DNA of 64,000 nt from Gordionus sp. m RMFG-2023 (Eukaryota > Nematomorpha > Gordioida > Chordodea > Parachordodidae), in the NCBI RefSeq assembly GCF_954871325.1, contig NC_088776.1:2239985-2303984 (forward strand), read 5' to 3'. Below, piece by piece: positions 35,601-45,169 of the stretch; the stretch's first letter is position 1; every line of letters starts with the position of its first letter. The notes beneath the pieces are model-generated. The model saw only the letters and a program-made list of their open reading frames with translations. It did no database searches and had not been told where the DNA came from. A program made the translations under genes and the position numbers.

Positions 35601-37774
35601 AAAATAGACATAATTATAATTACTGCCCTAATAAAGGGTTTAATTTTGCAACAAGGAACCAATGACATATAATAATACCTAAACAGACGGTGCACACCAT
35701 GATAACGCACTGGATGAAAAACAGCTGGGGACGCCATTTTGATTACGCGTAATCATTATTTTTAAAAATAATTTTGAACGGAGCGGCCAATTTATTTCCT
35801 ATGATCCGACGAGAACTTTTTTAAGGAATCGCCTGATTATAGAAAGATAATAAAATGAAAGCTGTTTATCAATTTAAATAGTTATTTTTTTTAAACGTGA
35901 GAACGATTACTATATCGGTTACCAAAATGGCGGGTCCAGCTGATTTGCATTCAACTACGCTTACAAATGCATCGCCAGTCTAGGTACTATTCACATGTCA
36001 TCGCGTAAGATATCATCTAACAGTGCTAAGTTAAACGGCTCGATATGAGAGCAGAATTTTTCACAAAAAAACGGCCAGACTCAATATTTGATTCCGGTTA
36101 AAATATCACGTGGGCCCGAAAAGTTTTCCCGTGAGTTGGCGCAACGGTTTCGGGAACATTTGACTAGCAAAAAAAATCTCGAGGTTCAAAGTCAATATCT
36201 TTTTTTAATTTCGGGTTAAAATATTCGAGTCAGCCGTATATAACAACACTATTAAATATCCGCTATAGTGTTGTTAAACGGCTCGTTATGAACCGATTTT
36301 TCGAAACGGCCAACTCAATATTTTAGCCAGAAGAATATTGCCTAAGCCTTGAGATTTCGCATATGTCTAGAGCCTTTGTTTCAGGCTTACGTGGTATATT
36401 TTCTGGGTGAAATATTGAGTTCTCCGCAAATGCGAGACTGTCAAACGTTTTTTTCCTTATCATCATCTTAAAAATAATGTTAATAATTTTGTATTATTTT
36501 AACCTCTGCCCCCCCCCTCCCCTACAACTTTAACGTTAAATATAAAAAAAAATAGCGTATAATTATATTTATTACATAATTTCGGTTATTTTATATAAAA
36601 GTTTTAATTTTTTTTAAAAAAAATATATCAACCCTCTTAATAAAAAATTTTTTTTCCTTCCTATAATAAGATAGTAATTATAAGATTGATTTTTTTTTAA
36701 AAAAATGAATGATAATAATAAACCGCCATTTTATTTTGTAAAAAAAAATAAATTAAAATTAAGATGAATGAATGGATGAGAATTTTGGAGTATTCTTATA
36801 GGGCGATTCGAGGAAGACTTAGAATGAGTAAGATCTCGTTCGTCGATCGAATAATTTGGTTCCGTCAAATTTAATTCTTCAATTATAACACGTGTCATTT
36901 AGATTCGTTATTCGTCTAGCTGGGCGCAAACACCCTCGTTCCCTAACCTACCAAACATTCCCTTCGAATTTTTTTTATAGAATATCTATCCAAAACGTAA
37001 AAAAAAGGCCACTTTAATGGTTGACAAGAAATAACAATTTCGACAAGGGGGGGGGGGGGTATTTTGTTATAAGAACAAAATTGGAGAATGAAATATTTAT
37101 TTTAGGCTAAAAATTTAAAAATTGACACTTTTTTCTATCTCTTACCTTGGTTAAATTTGGTTTTTTTTCAAATATGATTGATTTTAAATGATTCTTAAAT
37201 AACCCGATATCATCAATCGATTGGTTGGATCCCATTAAAGTGGGGAATAATTATTGATTTTTTTTAAAAAAAATCATTTTTTAACCTTTATATATAAGAT
37301 ATTCGATTTTTTATTATTGTCAAAAAAAAATATTTTATATATGTATAATTTAAGTTTGAATCATTTTTTTTAAGTATGATAAGGGAATGAATGACAAAAG
37401 TTGAGTTATTATCAAAAAAAACTATGTTTTAGAAAATAAATCGACCTGCCAATCAAATTTTTTTTTAAAAAAAAAATAAAATAAAATAGAAAATAGACCA
37501 ATCAAAAATCGGATATATTCGATTCAAAACCCTTTTTACCCAATCTCTGCAAGATGATCCTCAGTAACGCGTTGTGGGACACGACGGAGGAGAGAGCTTT
37601 CGCGAAATTTTCGTCGTTGTTTATGGGCAACAAGTCGCCGTGCAACGGGTCGGTGTAGCAGATGGTGAAGGGTATGGAGGAGAGGCGGAAGGACTTCAGG
37701 ACCAAGTCCCTGAAATCGAGGAATTTGTTGAGTTTGAGGCGGTTTACCGAAAATCTTCTGAATTCGGCGTAAAA
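26047..37774 (-). CDS. par-6: Partitioning-defective protein 6 (PAR-6), exons 2-9 of a multi-exon gene
   Basis: PAR-6 is the scaffold of the Cdc42/PAR-3/atypical-PKC polarity complex at the cell cortex. Eight coding exons join with consistent phases into about 898 residues ending at TGA 26049-26047. PB1 comes first ([13 protein letters not shown] to LLRIILQRL), including [16 protein letters not shown], which is diagnostic of PAR-6. A divergent linker follows, then the semi-CRIB ([20 protein letters not shown]) and a PDZ with [30 protein letters not shown] and [20 protein letters not shown]. The tail of about 450 residues has proline motifs ([22 protein letters not shown]) and an acidic [15 protein letters not shown]. 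Known PAR-6 proteins are about 350-390 residues, so the linker and tail are long. The first exon, which should encode the VEVKSK stretch with the aPKC-contacting lysine, was not found. Splice sites are inferred, not observed. Confidence 0.93.
26680..27615 (-). other. par-6 intron between exons 8 and 9
   Basis: 936 bases containing a complete family C palindromic element (26957-27158). Nothing else is recognisable. Confidence 0.65.
26957..27158 (+). mobile_element. Palindromic element family C (copy in par-6 intron)
   Basis: Starts TAGTGATGTTAAAACGGCTA and ends with the reverse complement of TAGTGTTGTAAGACGGTTCG. The arms continue with CTCAATATGTTTAACCAGAA and a matching TTCTGG-ATATTGAATTAGCCG on the other side. 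About 200 bp, non-coding. Confidence 0.75.
27616..27932 (-). CDS. par-6: par-6 exon 8 (C-terminal extension)
   Basis: Phase 1 in, phase 0 out. The splice G + GT restores a glycine codon. The donor is GATAAG followed by GTTTGT. It encodes about 105 residues of Asp/Ser/Asn-rich sequence with [26 protein letters not shown] and [16 protein letters not shown]. No domain is recognised. Joining to par-6 rests on phase and strand, not on family similarity. Confidence 0.68.
28391..29160 (+). mobile_element. Family C element interrupted by a second TIR element
   Basis: The family C left part (TGCTCAATATTTTAGCCAGA) ends at CCTAAG near 28449. The right part resumes AAGCCTCGAGATTTGG at about 29008 and runs to CCTTTTAACACTGC. 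The interrupting element repeats the AAG at its borders. Confidence 0.65.
28449..29006. mobile_element. TIR element inserted in family C (PIF/Harbinger- or IS3EU-like ends)
   Basis: The left arm starts GGGCGCGTTTACCACGGTAG and pairs over about 75 bp with sequence ending near 28910 (reverse complement AAGACGCATCCACGGTAGAG). Both arms contain GCGACAGAGCAGCTGATGTG. A further, more diverged end (ATCGCTCTCTACTGAGAAGG) lies near 28975-29000. The GGGCGCGTTTACC start is typical of Harbinger/IS3EU-type elements. AAG borders it on both sides. No transposase is encoded. Confidence 0.6.
30242..30965 (-). CDS. par-6: par-6 exon 7 (end of PDZ and proline/charge-rich tail)
   Basis: Begins [20 protein letters not shown], the conserved second half of the PAR-6 PDZ. 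It then runs through an Arg/Glu-rich stretch ([12 protein letters not shown]), a Lys/Pro/Ala segment and SH3-ligand-like [10 protein letters not shown] and PTPPPRKK. The donor is GCTG followed by GTGAGA, exit phase 1. An alternative without splicing here would read through to a stop at about 30189. The good donor and the phase fit to exon 8 favour splicing. Confidence 0.88.
31257..31432 (-). CDS. par-6: par-6 exon 6 (first part of PDZ)
   Basis: Acceptor TTTTCGCAG, donor GAG followed by GTATAT, with the exit in phase 0. It encodes the PDZ carboxylate-binding loop PLGFYI and [20 protein letters not shown]. The 80-base intron before it is the shortest in the gene. Confidence 0.93.
31513..31703 (-). 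CDS. par-6: par-6 exon 5 (semi-CRIB)
   Basis: Phase 2 in, phase 1 out. It encodes [12 protein letters not shown], then the semi-[24 protein letters not shown], which contacts Cdc42-GTP, followed by a basic KPKKPLKK stretch. The acceptor (ATATAAG) is preceded by A-rich rather than pyrimidine-rich sequence, so the exact start is less certain than the rest. Confidence 0.88.
31885..32029 (-). CDS. par-6: par-6 exon 4 (linker)
   Basis: Short exon, phase 1 in and phase 2 out. It follows TTCTCATAG and ends at CTACAA before GTAGAC. It encodes a Ser/Thr/Asn-rich stretch ending in [13 protein letters not shown]. No domain is known for it. It is placed here because both neighbours need exactly these phases. 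Confidence 0.75.
32330..32605 (-). CDS. par-6: par-6 exon 3 (linker)
   Basis: Acceptor TTTTTTTCAG, then AGGAAGACC. The donor is G followed by GTTTTA, and both ends are phase 1. It opens [15 protein letters not shown], matching the Gly-Tyr-Gly motif after PB1 in other PAR-6 proteins. It continues with a His/Asn-rich low-complexity stretch ([12 protein letters not shown]), which is unlike the short linker usually found. Confidence 0.88.
34111..34390. mobile_element. Small GC-rich-TIR element
   Basis: The left end CAGAGATCTGCGAATCACCC and the right end (reverse complement CAGAAACTTGCAAACCCGG) are imperfect inverted repeats, with CGGG-rich subterminal words. Non-coding, and no clear target duplication. 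Confidence 0.45.
34618..35030. repeat. Minisatellite of about 30-bp units in a par-6 intron
   Basis: Units follow the pattern TCAGCGTTTTAANAATCG plus a variable AATTC or CACATATT end. About 14 GCGTTT-type cores are present. Two alternating unit types (AATTCTC- and CACATATTT-ending) give a partial higher-order pattern. Confidence 0.85.
35640..35965. mobile_element. Inverted-repeat element family E, copy 1
   Basis: Contains CAGCTGGGGACGCCATTTTG near 35730 and its inverted partner CCAAAATGGCGGGTCCAGCTG-like sequence near 35930, with GGCCAATTTATTTCCTA and GAATCGCCTGATTA between. The same order recurs at 62490-62850. Non-coding. Confidence 0.72.
36018..36460 (+). mobile_element. Two adjacent family C elements in a par-6 intron
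   Basis: The first copy runs from GTTAAACGGCTCGATATGAG to GCCGTATATAACAACACTA. After about 15 bases a second starts AGTGTTGTTAAACGGCTCGT and ends near GAGACTGTCAAACG. Both carry the CTCAATATTT core. Confidence 0.7.
37540..37774 (-). CDS. par-6: par-6 exon 2 (PB1 domain)
   Basis: Bounded by an acceptor (GATTTTAG before TTTTAC) and a donor (TTGG followed by GTAAAA), with the exit in phase 1. It encodes most of PB1, the domain that pairs with the PB1 of atypical [22 protein letters not shown] is the strongest family signature. Confidence 0.93.
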
Positions 37775-39284
37775 CTAAAATCGAAAAACAAAATAAATAT
37801 AGGAGTATATTTTACATATAGTTTCAAAGTGCAAAATAAATTCTGCGCACTTTTTATGGCGGAGGTTAGCGACATGCGCGGCCCAAACCCACGGACTAGA
37901 CCTGACCGGGATAACTAAACGGATCGGTCTATACCCGAAAATCGTTAATAGCTTGATCTGCCATAAATTATTCGAATTTAAACCCCCCTCCCCCTCCTCC
38001 AGACAATTCATCAAAATTAAACATATAGAAAATTTAGTGATGTGATTGGTGCCATTCAAAGATATTTTTTTATATTCTTAATTATTCCAAAACACTCTCC
38101 TTTGTTTTCAACAACAACAAAAAAACCCATAAAAAAAATTAAAATTTAAAAATGCAATTATTTCGTTTTTATTAATCATTTTTTTTAGAAAAATAAATAT
38201 AAATTTTGAAAGTTCGCCTTAAAAAGGAATATGGTTGGGGAGATTAAATAAATTTTAAATTTGGATTGTTAAAAGAATATATAATATAATATAATAAATG
38301 ATTAAAATTGGAAGAAAAATAAATAAATAAATAAATTACATAGAAAACAAAAAGAAGAGAAAAGAATGAAATACATTATTAAAAAAAAAAGAAAGAAAAA
38401 GATAAAAAGCAAAGTAAAAATGGAATTTTACATTTTTTCGATGACTTGCAAGAAGGTATCACTTACACAACCCGGCTCGGATTGTTTTCGGCCCGGCCCG
38501 GGTATTTTAAAAAACGGTTTTTAGGCTCGACCCGGGTTATATTTTAAAAAAAAATTAAATACAAAATAAAGGATATGGAACAAACTAGAAAAATAGTGTT
38601 TCTCCCTTCCTTCTTCCAATTATACATTCCACCAGGAGTTCGCGACGGATTAATATTGCTGGAATAGATATGGAATTGGTGAATTATATGGGATGGAATG
38701 GGCAAAGGATTCAGCTCGATGCGGAATCGGAGAAATTATAGAACCAACGACGAACGGGGGAGGAAGATGGGGTGAGTGGGGAGTGCACTTGAATTAGGAT
38801 AATTTTCCCGGGAAAAAAAATCCGTTTCGACCAGATAAATTCGATTACACGCCCCTCTCAAACTTATGTACCGCCATTTTTATCCTATACGAGATTGGAG
38901 TGGGGTAGTAGGATTCACAAATTTAAATAATATAATAAAAAACTACCTGGAGGAAAATAAATTTATATATATATATAAAAAAATTTTTTATTTATTAACC
39001 AAACATAAGGTTTTTTTTTATTTGTATTTAAACCTCAATTTTTCCCTGTGGAGTTTTTTTTTGAGTAAATAAAAACTTTAAAAAATTAGCAAATAAAAAA
39101 AAATATATTATGAGGTTATCTATCAATATTTACCCTTTTATATTAATTTTTTAATAATATATTGTTTCTTGTGAGCATTATAAAATTTATAATTAAATTT
39201 TTCTTTATAGATATATAATTAGAATTAAATTAACATCAATCTATTTTTTTTCGGCAATGTGTTATTATATACAACTACAAACCT
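37775..39284. other. Upstream of the visible par-6 exons; no gene identified
   Basis: The first par-6 exon should be on the minus strand at higher coordinates, but I found no convincing VEVKSK-type exon here or further on. A GC-rich TIR scrap (GGCCCGGCCCGGGTA) lies at 38470-38545. Confidence 0.45.
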
Positions 39285-40360
39285 TGAATCCATAGTAACG
39301 CGTTACGCGATTTAGAGCGCGATAAATGCGACATACAGCAAATAATCGTATCGCGTTTAAAGTTACCGATAGCGCGACGTTAGCCGCCATTGAGAAACCA
39401 AAAGCTAAAAATTTTTGAAATGTTTATTCGTTTAAATTACAGGCCCTAGGTGAAATATATAGTAATTTACATTTTGGAGGTAATTTTAAATTATTTGAAG
39501 ATATAAAAACCTTTGAATCAAGTTAAAATTATGATCTTTTAATAAATTGGCTTTTATTCAATCTGTTAAAGATCACATAATAACTTATATAAAAATGTTA
39601 TAAAAACAAAAATATGGGGCATATTGGCTCACGAGTAGGTTTGACTGGTAAAAAAAATAGGCGCCATATATATTATATTTTACGTAACCAATTTTAGTAT
39701 CCTTCCTTAAATCTCTTTGGAAAAAAATTTGATAGATTTTTTCATGATAGAGCGGCTCATACTGAGCAAGCTCAAAAGATGGCCAGAGGCTGGTCACCAC
39801 ATTGGCCATACTATCAGGATATGCTATTCCTGGTAGATACTGTAACACCAAGGTTACAGTCCTCTTTTAGATAATGGAAGGAGAATCTGTCCCAAAAATA
39901 TAATGTAAAATATATTGCATTTGAATAAGTAATATATTTATTATCTAGCCCTGATCTCTTCTCTTTGATAGTGACAATTCCCAAAGATCCTGCATTAATT
40001 ATTCTTGGTACTGAGTCTATCAATTAACAATATCTAAAAATATTATATCGTTTATATATGCCTTCTTAATGACATATTGTCAAATCTGGTGGCATGAATA
40101 ACTCTCGCTTAACCTAATGAAAATTGTTGTAATCGTAGTGCCACTGTGTCTACCAGGAATAGCGGATCAACTAAATAATATACTACCAATTCAAATCACT
40201 ATTTTCATTAAACATATCATTTACATCTATTGTAAATACATTCTCCTTCCATATCTAAAAGAGGACTTCACTTCTCTAACACAGGTATTACAGTATCTAC
40301 AAATTATAACATATCCTAGTAATAAAAGGCATGATATGGGATGATCACCCGCTGGCACAC
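39285..40360. mobile_element. TIR/palindrome element family G, copy 1 (truncated)
   Basis: Begins CTTGAATCCATAGTAACGCG and GCGATTTAGAGCGCGATAAA, related to the ends of the larger copy at 41611-46852. It carries the same inner block (CAGGATATGCTATTCCTGGT at about 39815) and an inverted partner near 40150-40330. Its junction GTTAAAATTATGATCTTTTA-AATTGGCTTTTATT is uninterrupted at the point where copy 2 holds the RT element. Confidence 0.65.
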
Positions 40361-40399
40361 ACTTATATTTCGATTTCATTTACAAAAATAAATGGTTTT

Positions 40400-40610
40400 T
40401 TCAAAGACCTGCAGACCCGGTTCTAAGCCCGGTTTGGGTTAATTTTTTAAATATACCCGGGCCGGCCCGTACTTATTTTTGTTAAAAACGTCCATTTTTT
40501 ATGGGATCGGATTGGAAAATTTTACAATATCCGATAACCGGTATTTCAAAATGGATGAAATATCGGCCCGATCCGATAAAAGTATCGGTACATCCCTACT
40601 AATATTATTC
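40400..40610. mobile_element. GC-rich-TIR scraps
   Basis: ACCTGCAGACCCGG and CCCGGGCCGGCCCG words, then a separate end whose reverse complement reads AGGGATGTACCGATACTTTT, a widespread hAT-type terminus. No coding content. Confidence 0.45.
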
Positions 40611-41384
40611 AACAAAAATAAATTCGTTAAATAACAAATATTTTATATTTTTTTTAGAAATTTATTTGTACTCGAAATTTTTGGATTAATTTTTTTGGGA
40701 GATAACGGCGCCAAAAAAAAATATCTCCTTTAAAAAATTTAAATTTTATCTTTTTTACCCGCAAAAATATATATCGGCCGCGCGATAATCATCATCGTAT
40801 TTAAGATATCTTAATTGTAACTGTAAGTATCGTAATTGAAGTCAAAGGGATACAGAAAATAAATGAATAATTATGACTCTAAGAAAACTTTTCTTAAAAT
40901 AAGTAGCTTCATCCTACTTATACCCTTTTTGAAACATATGAAATTTATTTTTTCAGAAATCAAGAGTCTTATTTCAATAAACATAATATAATAATGATTT
41001 ATATTTCTTATAAATTATGAATAATAATTTTGCCAATACAATATAGAGTAAAATATTGGTTAAACTTATACTATAATATTATGAAATAATACAAAAATAG
41101 TAAGCCAACAGCCCTACTAGATACAAGTAGTATCGAATGGCGTATACCTTATTAGCCAATCGGCATATCAGGTATATAAGTATTAGGAAGTTATGTTTAG
41201 CAATATGGAAAAGCAAGACTCAGAGCTTACCATTCCTGATGAACCCACATAGAGCTATTCCAAAGGATGAAAGTATAAATTTTTAAAATTGTCACGTGGT
41301 GTGGTGCTTCATTTAGGCGGCATTTTTAAATATCCCATCCTATAATTCAACTAATACATTTTCTTTAGTAATTTTAAACAGCTC
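40611..41384. other. No gene seen
   Basis: AT-rich unique-looking sequence. Confidence 0.45.
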
Positions 41385-41594
41385 GGTTTGGGTCTATTTA
41401 AACATGACTAACTTAACATATTATCCAGAATAATATTGCGTGAGCCTGAAGAGTTTGCTCATAGATGACCACAAAGGTCACGACTACCTTTCAGTAAAAT
41501 TTTGAGGCTCAGAGCAATATTTTTCTGGCTAAAATATTGAGCTAGCCGCTTTTAAAAATCGCCACCAAAAGCGAGCCGTTATTTAACAACACTA
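41385..41594 (+). mobile_element. Family C element adjacent to element G copy 2
   Basis: Carries TTATCCAGAATAATATTGCG, GAGGCTCAGAGCAATATTTTT and the right end GAGCCGTTATTTAACAACAC. It ends 16 bases before the terminal repeat of G copy 2. Confidence 0.7.
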
Positions 41595-41906
41595 ACTTTC
41601 TTAGAGAATCACCCTCTGAATTCTTAGTGGCGCGATTGCGATTTAGACGCGATAAATACAAAATACAGTAAATATCATATCGCATTCATGGTTACCGACC
41701 ACGCGATTTGAGTCGCAAATCGCCGCGATTTTTTGTGTTTATCGCGTGATTTTGAAATAGTGCTTCGTTAAATACAGATTTTGGTGAATTTAGTTTAAAA
41801 TGTTAAATTTAAGCGCTAATTTTATATTATTTTGAAATGAATTCAATGGCTACCTTTTTCGATGATATAAAACCAAAGAATCAAGTTAAAATTATGATTA
41901 AAATTT

Positions 41907-44900
41907 GAAAAATTTACATTTCATAAAACATCCAATAAATTCGCATAAAGGAAATTCAATATTCAATATAAAAAATATCAATTACAAATAATATATAAAT
42001 TATTAAGAAAACACATATTGTAAATGTATATAAAAAACTGGCTTTTAAAAAAAAAATATATATATGAAAATTCCAAATTCAAATCACATAAATTTGAATT
42101 AAAAATCAAATGTATATAATAATTTAAAAATACCAATGAAGAACGGGAATGGTATAATGAGAGAGAAAAAAATGGATTTAGGATGGCTCTTTGGCTATTA
42201 GACTACCATTGAATTTGATATAGTTGGCTTTAAGGATTGCCATGGCGAGCCTTTGTCGTAGAAAAAAACCCTCTCGAGGTTCTTCCTAATGTTTGCTGAT
42301 TTGAGATCCTATTTGCCGAAGGTGGCATTGAAATAATTGGAATGAAACAATGGTCATTAGAAATTTCTGTGTATTTCGAGGGTTTAAGCTGTTCCTTCTG
42401 GTCTATGATGTTGAGTGTCTGGTTAGATGGGGCAAGGGGGGTCAATACAAGAAAAGTCCCATACTAATAATTGGCCTCTCCTCCACGGAATTCGAGTGAT
42501 GCCGTCTGGACGTTTACCATCAGATGTTAAAAGACCCCGAGGTGCAAGTATGGATGGGATTTGTGCTGATTTCAAGGCGTGTTGGATGATTGAATTGCAT
42601 TGCCTGTGTCTAATGAATGGACCATTGCAGGAGCGACATGTAAACTATGTCTTCAATTCTTGTCGACGGGCGAGTTACAGTCTAAACAGATGTGAGGGTG
42701 GGTGATTGAGCAATTTAGACGAATACCGATGGTGTGGGTAAGTTCCATGTTCGAAAGTTGAAGGTTGACAGAAGGAATGGCCTCGAGAAACTCGTGCCCA
42801 GTACCATTGAGCAGGGAAGAGAATAGGGTGCGGTCAGTTAATTGCATGCTAGATAAGAGAGTTTCAACGCAGCGAGCAACTACCGGAGCATCCCAGTCCT
42901 TCTGTCTATGGGTTGTGGTGGGATGAGAATCAACATTGATTCGAGTTTTCCAAGTGTTTAGGGCCTCAATTAAGGAAAGATCTTCTTTAGAATGATGGGC
43001 GTTTGTTATTTGCTTCGACAAGAGACTACTAGATATAATGAAAGAGGTTATTGCTAGATCATAAGGAGATCTAATGCCAAGTCCGCCGGATTTTGTGGGG
43101 AGCGAAGCTTGCGCCCAAGCGGATTCGTTGAATCTTAGATTTATTATTTTTTCGGTTAGGTCTTTTATTCCGTTTTCGTACGTTTTTAATGGAGAAGGAT
43201 ATTTAAATATGGGTGTTGGGCGAAGTGCATAAAGAATCCTTGGTATGAAAAAGAAATTTTTTACTAAGAAAAATGACTTGTGTGAGGGAAGATGAGTGAA
43301 GATGTCCTCAAGTTTATGGATGATTTCAAGTGTGGAATGAAGGAAGGTACAAATTGCCTTATGTACTCCTACGGGAGATCCTAAGTGTGTTAATTCATCA
43401 ATAACAGTGAATTTGATTATGTGAGTTTGGAGCGTTTGTGGATGAATTCGGATTTGCTCGGGTTAAGAGAGAGTCCAATGGCTGTTCCCATTTCATATGT
43501 TGACTGCTTTGTCAATCTCACTGCGGGAGCCACTTAAGATTCAGTCATCGATGTACCGAGCATGAAGCGATAAAGTACAAGAAGCGTTTATTGATTTAAT
43601 AATGTCATTGATTCCAAGACTAAATAGAAGAGATCCAAGGGGATCTCCTTGTTGAATATCCTCAAGTATTTTTTCCGTGTTGAATTGTAGGGGATTGGTA
43701 ACAAGAGAAAAGAAATTTGGTGTAAGCGGGGAAATAGGAACAAGTGGAATGTAAGAAGGTGTTGCGGGAAAGAGTGTTGTATGCGTTGGAAAAGTCGATT
43801 TTCACTAAAGCTTCGTTAGTTGGGTTATTTTCAAGATGAATTCTTGTTAAGTGTACTGCAGTTTCACATCCACCAGGTACGCCAACACCCAATTGAAAAG
43901 GGCTGAGGATATGTGATGCTTCGTGTTTGATTCTCGAGGAAACTAATTTTGCTACCAATCTTCGATAAGTTGAACTAATGGAGATGGGACGGATGTCCTT
44001 GTTGGGTTTTGGAGTGATGAGTCTGGCTCCAAAGAACAAGGGGGTGATAAAGCTTGGTACATCTCCTTTTAAGATTTTATTGCATAAGTTGGTAATTTTT
44101 GGTGAGAATTGAAATATGAGCACAAATCATGGGAGTGGTTATGTCCTGTAAGAAGATTGGTCTAATTCGGTCAAGTCCATGCGCTGAGTCGCGATGAAAT
44201 GATAGGATTGCTTTCCTTACTTCTTTTCGCGTGAAGTCTGCTGCACAATGCGTGTAAGGCTGTGCAATTATTGGGTTAAGAGTCGAAGTCGGATGTTTTG
44301 AGCGTAGCTTGCTTAAGGTTTCTTCTGAGAAATCAGCAAGGGTATCATTGGTCGAAATGAGTCTGAGAGCCCCTCTGATGTTAAGACTATCGATTTTCTT
44401 CGAGATCAATGAAGTTTTTTGCTGGATTGGAGTTACTTTTTTTTGTTTTGTTTGGATGTGAATAGATTTAGGTATCTTGAAGACGGCTAAGGATATTTAA
44501 ACTGGCGTCCTTTATTTGTTGAGTTATGGATTTCTGGACTGATTTGTCAGGTATTTTTAAAGTATTGTAACCGAAGTGGAAGAATTTTAACCATTCTTCT
44601 TCATTGTCAAAATTTTGCAGGAGAGAGGATATGCAGTCACTGAGAGATTTGGCTACTTGTATTCTCGCTCCTTTGAGTATTCTGGATATGATACTTGGTT
44701 TTGTAGTATTGAGAAAATTGTCTGAGAAAGTGGTATTAGAGGCGGGGTTTATTGGCGGTTCCGTGAATGAGTTGGGAAGTGAGTAAGCCATATGAGAGTG
44801 AGGAGCAAGTCTAGAATGCGGACACCTATTGGAAATTGGTTCATGAACATAAAAAACACCTTCATTTGTTAAATGTACAAGTTTCCGGCAAGTAGGACAT

Positions 44901-45145
44901 ATTTTGGGTTCGAATGAGGCAGCCATTTTTATAAAATCAATACGCGTATGAATTAGAAAAGAATAAGAAAAATGGCGAATATATGGCCATATTTAACGAT
45001 CATACGCGGTAAGAAATCACATGATCTGCGCGTCGAATAATAAAAATGTGGCGTTGAGTTCGATGGAGGTAGCCATAGTTATAAAATAATTACGCGCTTC
45101 AATTAAAAAAGAAGAAGAATAATGGCGAATACATGGCCATATTAA
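41907..45145 (-). mobile_element. Reverse-transcriptase element (non-LTR, C-terminal nuclease type) inserted in element G
   Basis: Flanked by ATTAAAATTT at 41897-41906 and 45146-45155, an exact 10-bp duplication. The uninterrupted junction is seen in element G copy 1 and again in the other arm of this copy. The element is read on the minus strand. At its 5' side, about 88 bp around the start codon is repeated once with a 148-bp offset (44911-44998 and 45059-45147). There is no poly(A) tail. The single ORF remnant spans 44926-42178. Confidence 0.8.
42178..44926 (-). pseudogene. RT-element ORF: zinc finger, RT and PD-(D/E)xK-like C-terminal domain
   Basis: Starts ATG at 44926 (MAASFEPKICPTCRKLVHL), with a CPTC-H-CPHS finger and an ILKGARIQVAKSLSDCISSL segment. 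RT blocks are KIDSLNIRGALRLIS, FFGARLITPKPNKDIRPISI, GVGVPGGCETAVHLTRIHLE, VKIDFSNAYNTL (first Asp), DIQQGDPLGSLLFSLGIND and RYIDD (catalytic pair, 43556-43545). The end has HALKSAQIPS and GKRPDGITRIPWRRGQLLVWD near 42500, followed by a PLAPSN block, which resembles a restriction-like nuclease with a PD...D core. The order matches a metazoan RT family I know from many genomes but cannot name with certainty. Several frame breaks and a TGA after YIDD make it inactive. Confidence 0.82.
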
Positions 45146-45147
45146 AT
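44911..45147 (-). repeat. Tandem 5' repeat of the RT element
   Basis: Two copies of about 88 bp, offset by 148 bp, share ATGGCGAATA-ATGGCCATAT and GAGG-AGCCAT words. The inner copy contains the ORF start codon. Tandem 5' units can act as promoter monomers in some LINEs; here only the repetition is seen. Confidence 0.65.
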
Positions 45148-45169
45148 TAAAATTTTTTTTAGAAAATAG

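Larger units (their letters stand above)
32606..37539 (-). other. par-6 intron between exons 2 and 3, filled with repeats
   Basis: About 4.9 kb. It contains a GC-rich-TIR scrap (34111-34390), the minisatellite at 34618-35030, family E (35640-35965), two family C copies (36018-36460), a (GAAA)n run (33897-33945) and G runs at 33066 and 37047. The 110-codon minus-strand open frame at 33258-33590 has no recognisable domain and is probably chance. Confidence 0.7.

Noticed and set aside
37574-37918. 114-codon plus-strand open frame
   Set aside because: It lies opposite the PB1 exon, whose minus-strand translation is unmistakably PAR-6.
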